DNA from: Guopingia tenuis
GTDB lineage: Bacteria; Bacillota; Clostridia; Christensenellales; Christensenellaceae
NCBI RefSeq assembly: GCF_014384805.1
Contig: NZ_JACRSS010000004.1
Location: 108,360-172,359 of the forward strand
DNA length: 64,000 bases
Reading direction: 5' to 3'
The notes beneath the pieces were generated by a model that saw only the letters and a program-made list of their open reading frames with translations, ran no database searches and was not told the DNA's origin. Below are positions 7,772 to 16,597 of this stretch, one piece after another. Both the position numbers and the translations under genes were made by a program. Within the stretch, counting starts at the first letter, position 1. Each line of letters opens with the position of its first letter.

Positions 7772-10700
7772 TTGAAGGATTTTGTGCATCTGCATGTTCA
7801 TAGCGAATACAGCCTGCTGGACGGCGCATCCCGCATCAGCGACCTGATCTCCCGGGCGAAGGAGCTGGGGCAGAAGGCCATTGCCATCACGGATCACGGC
7901 GCCATGTACGGTGTGGTGGATTTTTACCTGGAGGCAAAGAAGCAGGGCGTGAAGCCGCTTCTGGGATGCGAGCTTTATATCGTCCAGGGGGATCTCCATG
8001 AAAAGTCGACGGCGGCCCGGGAATATGCCCATCTGGTGGTTCTGGCAAAAGATAACGAGGGGTATAAAAACCTGATGCGCCTCTGCTCCATCGGATTTGT
8101 GGAGGGCTATTACTATAAGCCCCGGGTGGATTACGACACGCTCCGCAAATATGCGGGAGGGCTGGTCTGCCTTTCCGCCTGCATTGCGGGCGATGTGCCC
8201 GCGCATCTGCTGCGGGGGGAGAAAAACGAGGCATACCGCATTGCCGGCGAACTGAAGGACATGTTCGGCGAGGATTTCTATATTGAGCTTCAGGATCACG
8301 GCCTGGCCGAACAGAAGCGGGTGAACCCGCTGCTGATCGAGTTGGCGCGGGATCTGGGCATCAAGATGGTTGTCACCAACGACCTGCACTATGTCCGCAA
8401 AGAGGACGCCAAGGCGCAGGATATCCTCATGTGCCTGCAAATGGGGCGGACGCTGGACGAGGGCGGCCTGTTCGAAACCCAGGAATTTTATCTGAAATCG
8501 GCGGACGAGATGGAGGCGCTGTTCCCCCATATGCCCGAGCTGATGGAAAACACCCTGGAGGTGGCGGAAAAGTGCAATGTGGAGCTGGAACTGGGCAAAA
8601 CCCACCTGCCGAATTTTGATGTTCCGCCGGAGTTTCCCTCCCATGAAAGCTATCTGGAGCATCTCACCCGGCAGGGCATTGCCGAGCGGTACGCCGATCC
8701 GGCGGCGGTGGAGGAACGGCTGCGCTTCGAGTTGGATACCATCAACAACATGGGGTTCACGGATTATTTTCTCATCGTCTGGGACTATGTCCATTTTGCC
8801 AAGACCCATGGCATCGTCGTGGGCCCGGGTCGGGGCAGCGCGGCGGGAAGCATCGTCGCCTATGCCCTCAAAATCACGGATATTGACCCCATTGAATATA
8901 ACCTGCTGTTTGAACGGTTCCTGAATCCGGGGCGTGTGAGCATGCCGGATATCGATATTGACTTCTGCATTGAACGCCGCGGCGAGGTCATTGACTATGT
9001 CGTATCCAAATATGGGGAGGACCATGTGGCCCAGATCATCACTTTCGGCACGCTCGGGGCCAAGCAGGTGGTGCGGGACGTGGCGCGGGTCATGCGCATC
9101 CCGATCCCCGAGGCCAACCGGATCGCCAAGATGATTCCCTTTGCCCTCAAAATGACCATCGCCCGGGCGATGAAGGAAAATCCCAAATTAAAACAGGAAT
9201 ATGACAACAATCCCGAAGTCCGGGAATGGCTGGATATGGCTATGAAATTGGAGGGGCTGCCCCGCCAGAGCTCGACGCATGCGGCAGGCGTGGTGATCTC
9301 CAAGGATCCCATCACGGAATATGCGCCGCTTTCCCGCAACAAAAAGGATGAGTCCATTACCACCCAGTATACCATGAACAACATTTCCGATCTGGGCCTT
9401 TTAAAGATGGATTTTCTGGGGCTTCGGACGCTGACGGTGATCCGGGATACCGTTGCGATGGTGAAGGAAAACCGGGGCGTTGTATTGGACATGCAGAATC
9501 TGCCCATGGACGACCCGAAGGTATATGAGCTGATTTCCTCGGGAGAGACGGACGGCATTTTCCAGCTGGAAAGCGACGGCATGCGCTCCCTCATGACCCG
9601 GCTCAAGCCGGAAAACCTGGGGGATATCATGGTGGGGATTTCCCTGTTCCGGCCGGGCCCGATGTCCAAGATTCCGGATTATATCGAATATAAAAACCAC
9701 CCGGAGCGGGTGAAATATGCCCATCCCATGCTGGAAAAATCCCTGAAGGATACCTATGGCTGCATGGTATATCAGGAGCAGGTCATGGAGATCGTCCGGG
9801 ATATGGCGGGATATTCCCTCGCCCGAAGCGACGATGTCCGCCGCACCATGTCCAAAAAGAAGGTGGAGGCCATGGAGCGGGAACGGAAAATCTTTATCTA
9901 TGGCGGCGACGGCGTGGACGGCGCCATCAAACGGGGCGTCAGCGAAAAGGTGGCGACGGAAATTTTCGACCAGATGATGGATTTCGCCCAATATGCCTTC
10001 AACAAGTCCCATGCCTGCGCCTATGCCGTGGTGGCCTATCAGACGGCTTTTTTGAAATGCTATTATGAGGCCGAGTTCATGACGGCGCTTCTCAACAGCT
10101 TTATCTCCAATTCGGATAAGCTGGCCCACTATATGCGCTATATCAAGCAGACGGGCATTAAAATTCTTCTGCCGGATATCAACCGCTCAAAAAAGCTGTT
10201 TTCCGTCGAGGGGGAAAATATCCGTTTTGGTCTTTCGGCGCTGACCAATGTGGGGGATTCCATCGGTGCGGTCTATGAGGAGCGGGAGAAAAACGGGGAT
10301 TATGCGGATTTCGAGGACTTTGTCCGCCGCAATACCCACGCGGTCAACAAATCCCAACTGGAATCCCTGATCCTCTCGGGCTGCTTTGACAGCACGGGGG
10401 CGCGCCGCTCCCAGCTGATGGCGGTGTATGAGACGATTTATAAAAACGCCCAGGCGGACAGCCGGCTGGCGGAAAGCGGGCAAATGAGTCTGTTTGCCTT
10501 TGGGGATGAGCCGGTGCAGGCGGCCAAAACGGCGCTGCCGGATATCCCGGAATACGACATGAAAACCAAGCTCACCCTGGAAAAGAACAAGGCGGGGCTG
10601 TATCTGAGCGGCCATCCTCTGGAGGAATATGCCGGGGCGCTCAAGGGCCGGCGGGGAATCGGCGATATCCTGGAGGCTCGAAACAGCGAGGAAAAGGCGG

Positions 10701-11212
10701 AATACTACGACGGGCGCAGCGTGGAGGTGCTGGGGATTTTTACCAGCCTGCGGGTGCGTTCCACCAAGCAGACCCGCCAGCAGATGGCCAGCGGGAACCT
10801 GGAGGACATGGAAGGAACCATCGGCGTCACGATTTTCCCGCGGATCTATGCCAAATATGAGGAGCTAGTGCGCACGGACGAGCCACTCATTGTCCGCGGA
10901 CATGTGGCGATCAGCGAGAGCGTTCCCGAGATTGTGGCGGATGAAATTCTGGAATACGAGGAAGGAAGCCTTTCCGGCGGCGAAACCGGCGAAAAATGCT
11001 TCTACCTGCGGGTGTGGGAGGAGGACCCGGCGCTTCTGGCAGTGATCCGCCGCTGGGCCGAGCGGTATCCCGGGGAGCAGGAGATCCGCATTTTTGCAAA
11101 AAAGAGCGGGAAGCTCTATGCCCTGGGCCGGGAATACCTGGCGGCCAACACCCGGGGCGCCTTGGAGGAGATGCGCACGCTGCTGGGCGGGGAGAACGTC
11201 CTGGTTGTGTGA
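7772..11212 (+). CDS. dnaE: DNA polymerase III subunit alpha (DnaE type)
   Basis: This 1146-residue protein is a C-family replicative polymerase. It starts with a PHP domain (HLHVHSEYSLLDG, then AITDHGAMYG). The polymerase core follows, with catalytic aspartates in SMPDIDIDF near residue 392 and DFLGLRTL near 545. A helix-hairpin-helix region and a C-terminal OB fold end the protein. In Firmicutes with PolC, DnaE extends primers on the lagging strand. I chose the TTG at 7772 because GGAGGAG lies 6 bases before it; the ATG at 7757 overlaps that site. The next genes mtrB and pfkA are on the same strand. Confidence 0.97.
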   Translation: MKDFVHLHVHSEYSLLDGASRISDLISRAKELGQKAIAITDHGAMYGVVDFYLEAKKQGVKPLLGCELYIVQGDLHEKSTAAREYAHLVVLAKDNEGYKNLMRLCSIGFVEGYYYKPRVDYDTLRKYAGGLVCLSACIAGDVPAHLLRGEKNEAYRIAGELKDMFGEDFYIELQDHGLAEQKRVNPLLIELARDLGIKMVVTNDLHYVRKEDAKAQDILMCLQMGRTLDEGGLFETQEFYLKSADEMEALFPHMPELMENTLEVAEKCNVELELGKTHLPNFDVPPEFPSHESYLEHLTRQGIAERYADPAAVEERLRFELDTINNMGFTDYFLIVWDYVHFAKTHGIVVGPGRGSAAGSIVAYALKITDIDPIEYNLLFERFLNPGRVSMPDIDIDFCIERRGEVIDYVVSKYGEDHVAQIITFGTLGAKQVVRDVARVMRIPIPEANRIAKMIPFALKMTIARAMKENPKLKQEYDNNPEVREWLDMAMKLEGLPRQSSTHAAGVVISKDPITEYAPLSRNKKDESITTQYTMNNISDLGLLKMDFLGLRTLTVIRDTVAMVKENRGVVLDMQNLPMDDPKVYELISSGETDGIFQLESDGMRSLMTRLKPENLGDIMVGISLFRPGPMSKIPDYIEYKNHPERVKYAHPMLEKSLKDTYGCMVYQEQVMEIVRDMAGYSLARSDDVRRTMSKKKVEAMERERKIFIYGGDGVDGAIKRGVSEKVATEIFDQMMDFAQYAFNKSHACAYAVVAYQTAFLKCYYEAEFMTALLNSFISNSDKLAHYMRYIKQTGIKILLPDINRSKKLFSVEGENIRFGLSALTNVGDSIGAVYEEREKNGDYADFEDFVRRNTHAVNKSQLESLILSGCFDSTGARRSQLMAVYETIYKNAQADSRLAESGQMSLFAFGDEPVQAAKTALPDIPEYDMKTKLTLEKNKAGLYLSGHPLEEYAGALKGRRGIGDILEARNSEEKAEYYDGRSVEVLGIFTSLRVRSTKQTRQQMASGNLEDMEGTIGVTIFPRIYAKYEELVRTDEPLIVRGHVAISESVPEIVADEILEYEEGSLSGGETGEKCFYLRVWEEDPALLAVIRRWAERYPGEQEIRIFAKKSGKLYALGREYLAANTRGALEEMRTLLGGENVLVV

Positions 11213-11231
11213 AATGTAAAGCAGTTTTCTG

Positions 11232-11260
11232 TTGCGCGAAAAAAAGCGATATGATAGAAT
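11232..11260 (+). promoter_or_regulatory. sigma-A promoter with extended -10 for mtrB
   Basis: TTGCGC (11232-11237), a 17-base spacer and TAGAAT (11255-11260) preceded by TGA, an extended -10. It lies in the dnaE-mtrB gap and lets mtrB be transcribed separately from dnaE. Confidence 0.65.
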
Positions 11261-11297
11261 GAAAAAAACAGGATAAAAAGGAAGGAGTGTGGTTGCC

Positions 11298-11534
11298 ATG
11301 GGGCCTGAAAATGGGGAGTTCATCGTCGTGAAGGCATTGGAAGACGGCGTGAACTTTATCGGCATGACCCGGGGGCGCGACACTCGCCTGCAGCATACGG
11401 AAAAGCTGGACGCGGGGGAAGTGATTCTCGCCCAGTTTACGGAAAACATTTCTGCAATCAAAATCAAGGGACGCGCTATGATCTTGACCAAACATGGCTC
11501 CCTGCTTGCAGGGAGAGAGGAGGAAGGAGAATAA
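11298..11534 (+). CDS. mtrB: tryptophan RNA-binding attenuation protein (TRAP)
   Basis: The 78-residue protein aligns along its length with Bacillus TRAP (MtrB), which forms an 11-mer ring. With tryptophan bound, the ring wraps GAG/UAG repeats in trp leader RNAs and causes termination. Conserved segments are FIVVKALEDGVN, IGMTRGRDT, HTEKLDAGEVILAQFTE and SAIKIKG. The RNA-contacting Glu36-Lys37 and Lys56 equivalents are kept; the Arg58 equivalent is Lys. I prefer the ATG at 11298, 10 bases after GAAGGAG, over a GTG at 11289. No trp gene or anti-TRAP gene is in the window, so the targets are unknown. Confidence 0.88.
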   Translation: MGPENGEFIVVKALEDGVNFIGMTRGRDTRLQHTEKLDAGEVILAQFTENISAIKIKGRAMILTKHGSLLAGREEEGE

Positions 11535-11575
11535 CGAAGTCCCGCCGAGGAAAAATAGAAGAGGGGGCGTCGTTT

Positions 11576-11773
11576 ATGTGGATCGTTATTCATATGGCCA
11601 AAACCAGCGCGGTGACCGATGGGATCCGGGCGCTGCTGGAAAATGAAGGGATTCTGGTGAAGGTGAAACCCGTCTATAAAAAGATGAGCAGGGAAGAGAA
11701 TTACTATGAAATTCTCGTTCTGGAAAGCGAAGCGGAAGAAGCCCGGGAGATTATCATTGAAAACGGGCTTTGA
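11576..11773 (+). CDS. small conserved protein between dnaE and pfkA
   Basis: This 65-residue protein (VIHMAKTSAVTDGIRALLENEGILVKVKPVY and a C-terminal SEAEEAREIIIENG) has the beta-alpha-beta pattern of a small ferredoxin-fold domain. It matches a family usually found just upstream of pfkA in Clostridia and sometimes mislabelled glutamate decarboxylase. It has no catalytic motif. It lies 41 bases after mtrB and 31 before pfkA, so it is likely co-transcribed with both. Function unknown; possibly a regulatory or signal-transducing domain like DUF2007. Confidence 0.7.
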   Translation: MWIVIHMAKTSAVTDGIRALLENEGILVKVKPVYKKMSREENYYEILVLESEAEEAREIIIENGL

Positions 11774-11804
11774 GATAAATTTTTAAGTTAGGGAGAAAAT
11801 AGGT

Positions 11805-12767
11805 ATGAGAAGAATTGCAATATTGACAAGCGGCGGCGACGCCCCGGGCATGAACGCGGCCATCCATGCCGCCGTGCTCACGGCCAAGGCCAACGGTTTG
11901 CAGGTCATTGGCGTGTATAAGGGCTATGCGGGCCTGATCGAGGGCCGTTTGGCGGAGATTCGCTCCAAGCAGGTCCGGGGGATCGTCAATCAGGGCGGAA
12001 CGATTCTGAAAACCGCACGCTGCGCCGCGATGAAAACAGAAGAAGGACAGAAGCAGGCTGTCAAAGTATTGGAGGCCTTTGGAGTGGATGGGCTGATCGT
12101 CATCGGCGGCGACGGCAGCTTCAAGGGCGCGCAGATTCTTTCCCATATGGGAATCCCTGCCATCGGCCTGCCGGGAACCATCGACAACGACCTGGCCTAT
12201 ACGGAATTTACCATCGGTTTTGATACGGCGGTCAATGGGGTTACGGATGAGATCGCCAAAATCCGTGAGACCATGCTTTCCCATGAGCGTATCGGTGTAA
12301 TTGAGGTCATGGGCAATAAATGCGGCGATATCGCCCTGCATGCCGGTGTAGCCGGCGAGGCGGAATATATCCTGCTGCCGGAGGTGGAATTCGATGTGGA
12401 CGCCATCTGCGAGAGCTTGCAGCACCGCCGGATCAAGGGCAACATGACCAGCATCATCGTTATTTCCGAGGGCGCCGGCAAGGGCGAAGCCCTCTCCAAC
12501 TATATCCGTGCGAAGACGGGATTTGACGTGAAAGCCATCGTCCTGGGCTATGTGCAGCGGGGCGGGACGCCTTCCGCTTTTGACCGCTATATCGCCACCA
12601 AGATGGGCACAAGAGCGGTGCATTTGCTGATGGACGGTGTGGGCGGCCGCGTCGTGGGCATCCGCCAAAATCAGATCGTGGATATGGATATCGACGAGGC
12701 TCTGTCCATGGAGAACCAGTTCGACCAGCAGATGTATGACGAACATAGTGTCATCTATAACTATTGA
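11805..12767 (+). CDS. pfkA: ATP-dependent 6-phosphofructokinase
   Basis: This enzyme phosphorylates fructose 6-phosphate at C1 with ATP, the committed step of glycolysis. The 320-residue length is standard for bacterial PfkA. Visible motifs are LTSGGDAPGMNA (residues 7-18), GGDGSFKGA near 102 and PGTIDNDLAYTE near 122 with the catalytic Asp. MGNKCGDIALHAG and LGYVQRGGTPSAFDR follow. The Gly in GGDGS and PGTIDND point to ATP rather than pyrophosphate as donor. The position after dnaE is typical of Clostridia. Confidence 0.97.
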   Translation: MRRIAILTSGGDAPGMNAAIHAAVLTAKANGLQVIGVYKGYAGLIEGRLAEIRSKQVRGIVNQGGTILKTARCAAMKTEEGQKQAVKVLEAFGVDGLIVIGGDGSFKGAQILSHMGIPAIGLPGTIDNDLAYTEFTIGFDTAVNGVTDEIAKIRETMLSHERIGVIEVMGNKCGDIALHAGVAGEAEYILLPEVEFDVDAICESLQHRRIKGNMTSIIVISEGAGKGEALSNYIRAKTGFDVKAIVLGYVQRGGTPSAFDRYIATKMGTRAVHLLMDGVGGRVVGIRQNQIVDMDIDEALSMENQFDQQMYDEHSVIYNY

Positions 12768-12800
12768 TCTCAGCTTATAAAGACAGAGGGAGGAAGCGGC

Positions 12801-13217
12801 ATGGCGACATTTGATCTGCGCGTCCGGTATAGTGAAACAGGGGCGGAGGGCTTTGCCTATCACGCCAATTACTATAGCTGGTTTGACATGGTGCAGACCC
12901 AGTTTCTGGAGGAGAACGGACTTTCTTACCAGGAGATCGCAGAAAAAGGGGTGCATTTTCTGCCCATCGATGTGAAAAGCCGCTATCACGCGCCGGCCTA
13001 TTTCGGCGATACGCTGACGGTGGAAATGAAGGTGGAGGCGCTCTCCAATGTAAAGACTACCCTCAGCTACCGGGTTACCCGCAAGAGCGACCAGGCGCCC
13101 ATCGTGCAATGTCGGATTACCTATGCCTGCATGAGCCGGGATTTCCGGCCGCTGGTGCTGAAAAATGCACTTCCCGCCTTATACCGGGCGCTACAAAGCG
13201 AACTGGATAAAGCATAA
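12801..13217 (+). CDS. acyl-CoA thioesterase, YbgC/FadM type hot-dog fold
   Basis: This 138-residue single-domain protein has the 4-hydroxybenzoyl-CoA thioesterase signature VRYSETGAEGFAYHANYYSWFD, where the usual catalytic Asp position is Glu or Ala (SETGAEG against the family's xDxDxxGHV). The hot-dog core continues with DVKSRYHAPAYFGDTLTV. It probably hydrolyses a short or medium acyl-CoA. It follows pfkA by 33 bases and ends before a strong terminator, so it is the last gene of the pfkA unit. Confidence 0.8.
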   Translation: MATFDLRVRYSETGAEGFAYHANYYSWFDMVQTQFLEENGLSYQEIAEKGVHFLPIDVKSRYHAPAYFGDTLTVEMKVEALSNVKTTLSYRVTRKSDQAPIVQCRITYACMSRDFRPLVLKNALPALYRALQSELDKA

Positions 13218-13231
13218 GCCATGAAAAGTAA

Positions 13232-13268
13232 AAAGCCCGCTGCGCAAAAAAGCGCGCGGGTTTTTTTC
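13232..13268 (+). terminator. terminator after the pfkA-thioesterase unit
   Basis: A GC-rich stem (GCCCGC-TGCGC paired with GCGCGCGGG) with an A-rich loop is followed by seven T residues. Confidence 0.85.
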
Positions 13269-13287
13269 GTAAAAATTATATTATTTG

Positions 13288-13316
13288 TGAAACGAAACCG
13301 GAAGCTGCGGCGAATA
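13288..13316 (+). promoter_or_regulatory. possible ECF-type promoter of the sigma-ABC operon
   Basis: TGAAAC (13288-13293) and CGAATA (13311-13316) are separated by 17 bases. This resembles the GAAAC/CG pattern of many ECF sigma promoters and would make the operon self-activating. Only one site was found, so this is an inference. Confidence 0.3.
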
Positions 13317-13327
13317 TAAGGAAAACG

Positions 13328-13897
13328 ATGCGAGGACGGGCGGGCATGGCCGACGATACCAGATGGATAGAAAAAGCAAAGAGGGGGAGCCGGGCGGCAG
13401 CGGAGGAGCTGATTCGCCGGTACTATGATGAGATCTACCGCTATGCCTTTCGGCAGACTGGGCAGAAGGAGACGGCGATGGACATAACGCAGGAAATCTT
13501 CATCGCCGTGCTGCAAAGCCTTCCCTATTATGACGAGAAAAAAGCCGGAGTCCGCACCTGGATCTACCGTATTGCCACCCACAAGATCATCGATTCCCGG
13601 CGGCGGGCGCCGATCCCCGCCCTCGATATCGGGGAAATGGTGCTGGCGGATGAAATGGATGTGGCGAAACTGGCGCAGGATCGGTTTTTGCTGGAAAAAA
13701 TACTGCGTTATATTGAAAGCCAGCCGGTTGTCCTTCAGAAAATTGCGCGGATGCGGCTCTATGGCGGGTGCAGCTTTCCCGAGATCGCCCAGGCCCTGGG
13801 GGAGCCGGAAGCCGCGGTGAAATCCAGATATTACCGCCTTCGCGCGGCGCTTAGAAAGGAGTTTTGGGATGAATATACCCATGCCGGAGGAAAATGA
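13328..13897 (+). CDS. ECF-type RNA polymerase sigma factor
   Basis: This 189-residue protein has sigma-70 region 2 (ELIRRYYDEIYRYAFRQ, then DITQEIFIAVLQSL and TWIYRIATHKIID) and region 4 (RLYGGCSFPEIAQALGEPEAAVKSRYYRLRAAL, a helix-turn-helix). There is no region 1 or 3, as expected for the ECF class. The ATG at 13328 follows AAGGAAA; a second ATG at 13346 (MADDTRW) follows GAGGA and may be the true start. The next gene begins inside its 3' end, so the products are coupled. It probably controls this operon; the signal is unknown. Confidence 0.9.
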   Translation: MRGRAGMADDTRWIEKAKRGSRAAAEELIRRYYDEIYRYAFRQTGQKETAMDITQEIFIAVLQSLPYYDEKKAGVRTWIYRIATHKIIDSRRRAPIPALDIGEMVLADEMDVAKLAQDRFLLEKILRYIESQPVVLQKIARMRLYGGCSFPEIAQALGEPEAAVKSRYYRLRAALRKEFWDEYTHAGGK

Positions 13898-14612
13898 GAA
13901 ACGGGCGGCGGTGGCGGCCATTCTGAAAGAGGGATGGCGTCCGCGGCGGATGCTTCCCGAGCTTTGGCGGATGCTGCGGCGCATGGGGCTGCGCTATATG
14001 TTCTATGGGGCCCAGGACGTGCTGTTCCTGGCGGCCTGCGGGGTTTTGGCCGTGTTCCTCCTGCTCCGGGAGCAGGGAGATGTGGCCTATGCGGCCCTGT
14101 TTGCCGGAGCACCTCTCTGTTATATGCTGTTTTGTGGGATTGCGGCATGGAAGGAGCGGCAGATTGGAGTGATGCAGTGGAAAATGGCGTGTACTTATGA
14201 CTTGCGCCAGCTTACGGCCTGCCGGATGCTGCTTCTGGGCGGTCTGGGGGCGGCCCTGGAGGCGCTGCTGGGCCTGTTCCTGTCGGCGGGAACCGGCGGG
14301 GAAGTGGAGGTTCTCCGGGCGGTTGGTGTGTCGCTCTGCGGCCTTTTTGCCTATGGCTGGGCACAGCTGCTCCTTCTGCGCAGCGCCAAATGGGCGCGGA
14401 ACGGATGGCTCCTGCCCTGCGCCTGGATTATGGCACAGGCGGCGCTGCTGGCAGCGGTCGATCCCCGCCGGCTCAACGGATTTTTCGTGCAGGTTCCTCT
14501 GGCTGTTTTGGGGACCGGGGTACTGCTGCTGCTGGCGGCGTTCTTATGGGCGCTGCGGGGTTACTATTTCTATGGAAACCGGGGAGGGATACGCTTTGCT
14601 GCAAATCGATAA
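13869..14612 (+). CDS. polytopic membrane protein encoded with the ECF sigma factor
   Basis: This 247-residue protein has a basic cytoplasmic N-terminus (about 45 residues) and about six hydrophobic segments: near residues 52-70, 76-93, 115-140, 145-165, 175-195 and 205-230. It overlaps the sigma gene by 29 bases. Its position is where an anti-sigma factor is usually encoded, and the N-terminal region could bind sigma, but I see no zinc-finger (ZAS) motif. Alternatively it is a third membrane component of the ABC transporter that follows. Function is inferred from context only. Confidence 0.65.
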   Translation: MNIPMPEENEKRAAVAAILKEGWRPRRMLPELWRMLRRMGLRYMFYGAQDVLFLAACGVLAVFLLLREQGDVAYAALFAGAPLCYMLFCGIAAWKERQIGVMQWKMACTYDLRQLTACRMLLLGGLGAALEALLGLFLSAGTGGEVEVLRAVGVSLCGLFAYGWAQLLLLRSAKWARNGWLLPCAWIMAQAALLAAVDPRRLNGFFVQVPLAVLGTGVLLLLAAFLWALRGYYFYGNRGGIRFAANR

Positions 14613-15447
14613 TGTCACCAAGCAATATGGAAAATTTACGGCTCTTTCAGAAATCGATCTTTCTCTGGAAAACGGGGTATACGGCCTGCTGGCGCCCAAT
14701 GGGGCGGGAAAGACGACACTGCTGAAAATGCTGGCGACGCTGCTCTTTCCCACCTCCGGGCAGATCCGCCTGGACGGCGAGGATATTTTCCAGATGGAGA
14801 GCCGCTACCGGGAAAAAATCGGCTATCTGCCCCAGGAGTTCGGCTATTATAAAAACAATACGCCGCGCCAGTTTCTGCGCTATATTGCCGCGCTGAAAGG
14901 GATTCCTGCGAAGCGGGCAAAACTGCGCATCGAGGAGCTTTTGGAAACCGTGTCTATGACCGAACATGGGGATAAAAAGATGAAAAAGTTTTCCGGGGGG
15001 ATGATCCAGCGGATCGGCATTGCCCAGGCGATGCTCAATGACCCCGAGATTCTCATTCTCGATGAGCCGACGGCGGGATTGGACCCCAAGGAGCGGGCAC
15101 GGTTCCGCAATCTTCTGCACGGTTTGGCGGAAAACCGGATTGTACTGCTCTCCACACATATCGTTTCGGATGTTGAAACCATCGCCCATCAGGTGATTCT
15201 GCTGCGGGGGCACCGGCTCCATGCCTGCCAGCCGCCTGGCGAAATCTGCCGGACGCTTTCGGACAGGGTATTTGAACTGCCTCTCGGCGAGGCATTGCCG
15301 GAAGGGGCTGTATTCCTGTCCGAACGGCAGACCGGGGCCGGCGCCGTGCAGCGCGTGGCCTGTGAAACCGCTCCGGAAGGGGGCATGCCGGTTCCCGCCG
15401 GCCTGGAGGACGTGTTCCTATATCTATACCGGGAAGAGGGGGTATAG
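14596..15447 (+). CDS. ABC transporter ATP-binding protein
   Basis: This 283-residue cytoplasmic ATPase has Walker A APNGAGKTT near residue 36, Q-loop LPQEFGYY, the signature FSGGMIQRIGIAQAM, Walker B ILILDEPTAGLDP and H-loop STHIV. It belongs to the DrrA/CcmA-like exporter group. I chose the TTG at 14596, 7 bases after GGGAGGG, which overlaps the end of the membrane-protein gene; an in-frame ATG at 14572 lies further inside that gene. It is followed by two permease genes, so the transporter is probably one ATPase with a permease heterodimer. The substrate is unknown. Confidence 0.9.
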   Translation: MLQIDNVTKQYGKFTALSEIDLSLENGVYGLLAPNGAGKTTLLKMLATLLFPTSGQIRLDGEDIFQMESRYREKIGYLPQEFGYYKNNTPRQFLRYIAALKGIPAKRAKLRIEELLETVSMTEHGDKKMKKFSGGMIQRIGIAQAMLNDPEILILDEPTAGLDPKERARFRNLLHGLAENRIVLLSTHIVSDVETIAHQVILLRGHRLHACQPPGEICRTLSDRVFELPLGEALPEGAVFLSERQTGAGAVQRVACETAPEGGMPVPAGLEDVFLYLYREEGV

Positions 15448-15451
15448 GGAC

Positions 15452-16597
15452 ATGCGCTGCCTGGGGTGGGAATTGAAAAAAATTTTCTCGATGCCCATGC
15501 TCTGGATCTTTCTGGCGGGGTGTATCCTGGTCAATGGCTGGATGGCCGGCAGCGGAGTCTCTCAGGAGGAGAGGGAACGACTTGTCTACCGGCAGACCGT
15601 GCAGGAAAAAAACGGCGGGCAAATGGTGCCGGATTTTTGGGAATCGCTGGCGAAAGAGCCGCCATCTGCCCTTCGGGAGCAGCTTCTGGAGGAGACGGCA
15701 GGGGCGGAGAATACCTTGGAAGACCTGAACACGGCGGAACTGGCCCGACTCTATCTCGGGCTTTACCAGCCGGGCGGCGGCCTCGTGGGATTGCTGGAGA
15801 AAAAATACGCTGCATTGCAGGACGCGGTGGATGCGTTGGGAGGGGAAGGAGCGGCTCTCAGCGTCTATGCGGCCCGCGATACAGACCGGCAGTTTCAAAG
15901 GCTATATGACGGCCTGCATGCGGCACTGACGGAAAGCGCTTTTCTCGCCCTGCTCCTCGGCATCTATACCATGGGCATGGAGCGGCTTTGCCGGACGGAA
16001 AGTCTTCTCCTGAGCGCCAAACGCGGCAGAAAAACCGCCCTGGAAAAGGGGGCGGCGGCCTGGATTGCGGCGGCGGGAAGCTATCTTCTGTTTGTTGGTT
16101 TTTTTCTTGCGGTTTATGGGATTTTCTGGGAGGGGACATTTTTCTGGAATGCCAACGTGGCCAGCCAGTTTCATACCGTGCAGGAGGCGGTGTTTACCAA
16201 GCCGTTTCTCACATGGGGTTCCTTCACTCTGGGAGAATATTTCGCGGCGCAGATGGGCCTGAGCCTGGGACTTTTGCTGGTGTTTTCCCTCATGGGGAGC
16301 GCAGCGGGCCTTTGGCTGAAAAACAGCTATATCGCGTTCCTGGCGGTCTTTGCGTTTCTTTTCGCCCAATTTGCGGCGCCCATGTTGCTTTCGGATGCAG
16401 GATGCTGGAACGGGTATATCGCGGCGACCTTCTTCCCGGCGGTGCTTTGGCATACCCAGCCCCTCTGGTTTACCGATGGAGGCATCAGCACGGTCATCCC
16501 CTGGCAGGAGAGCTGGGGAATCTGCCTGAACCTGGTGCTGTGGGCGGGAATTTTTCTCCTGGCCTATCGGCGTTTTCGAAGAAAGGATGTGGCCTGA
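15452..16597 (+). CDS. ABC transporter permease, first of a paralogous pair
   Basis: This 381-residue membrane protein opens with MRCLGWELKKIFSMP, one transmembrane segment (residues 15-32) and a large extracytoplasmic region of roughly 120 residues. About five more membrane segments follow. This is the layout of ABC-2 type permeases. The start is 4 bases after the ATPase stop. Its N-terminus matches that of the next gene (GWELKK), so the two arose by duplication. It likely pairs with the next permease to form the channel. Confidence 0.8.
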   Translation: MRCLGWELKKIFSMPMLWIFLAGCILVNGWMAGSGVSQEERERLVYRQTVQEKNGGQMVPDFWESLAKEPPSALREQLLEETAGAENTLEDLNTAELARLYLGLYQPGGGLVGLLEKKYAALQDAVDALGGEGAALSVYAARDTDRQFQRLYDGLHAALTESAFLALLLGIYTMGMERLCRTESLLLSAKRGRKTALEKGAAAWIAAAGSYLLFVGFFLAVYGIFWEGTFFWNANVASQFHTVQEAVFTKPFLTWGSFTLGEYFAAQMGLSLGLLLVFSLMGSAAGLWLKNSYIAFLAVFAFLFAQFAAPMLLSDAGCWNGYIAATFFPAVLWHTQPLWFTDGGISTVIPWQESWGICLNLVLWAGIFLLAYRRFRRKDVA

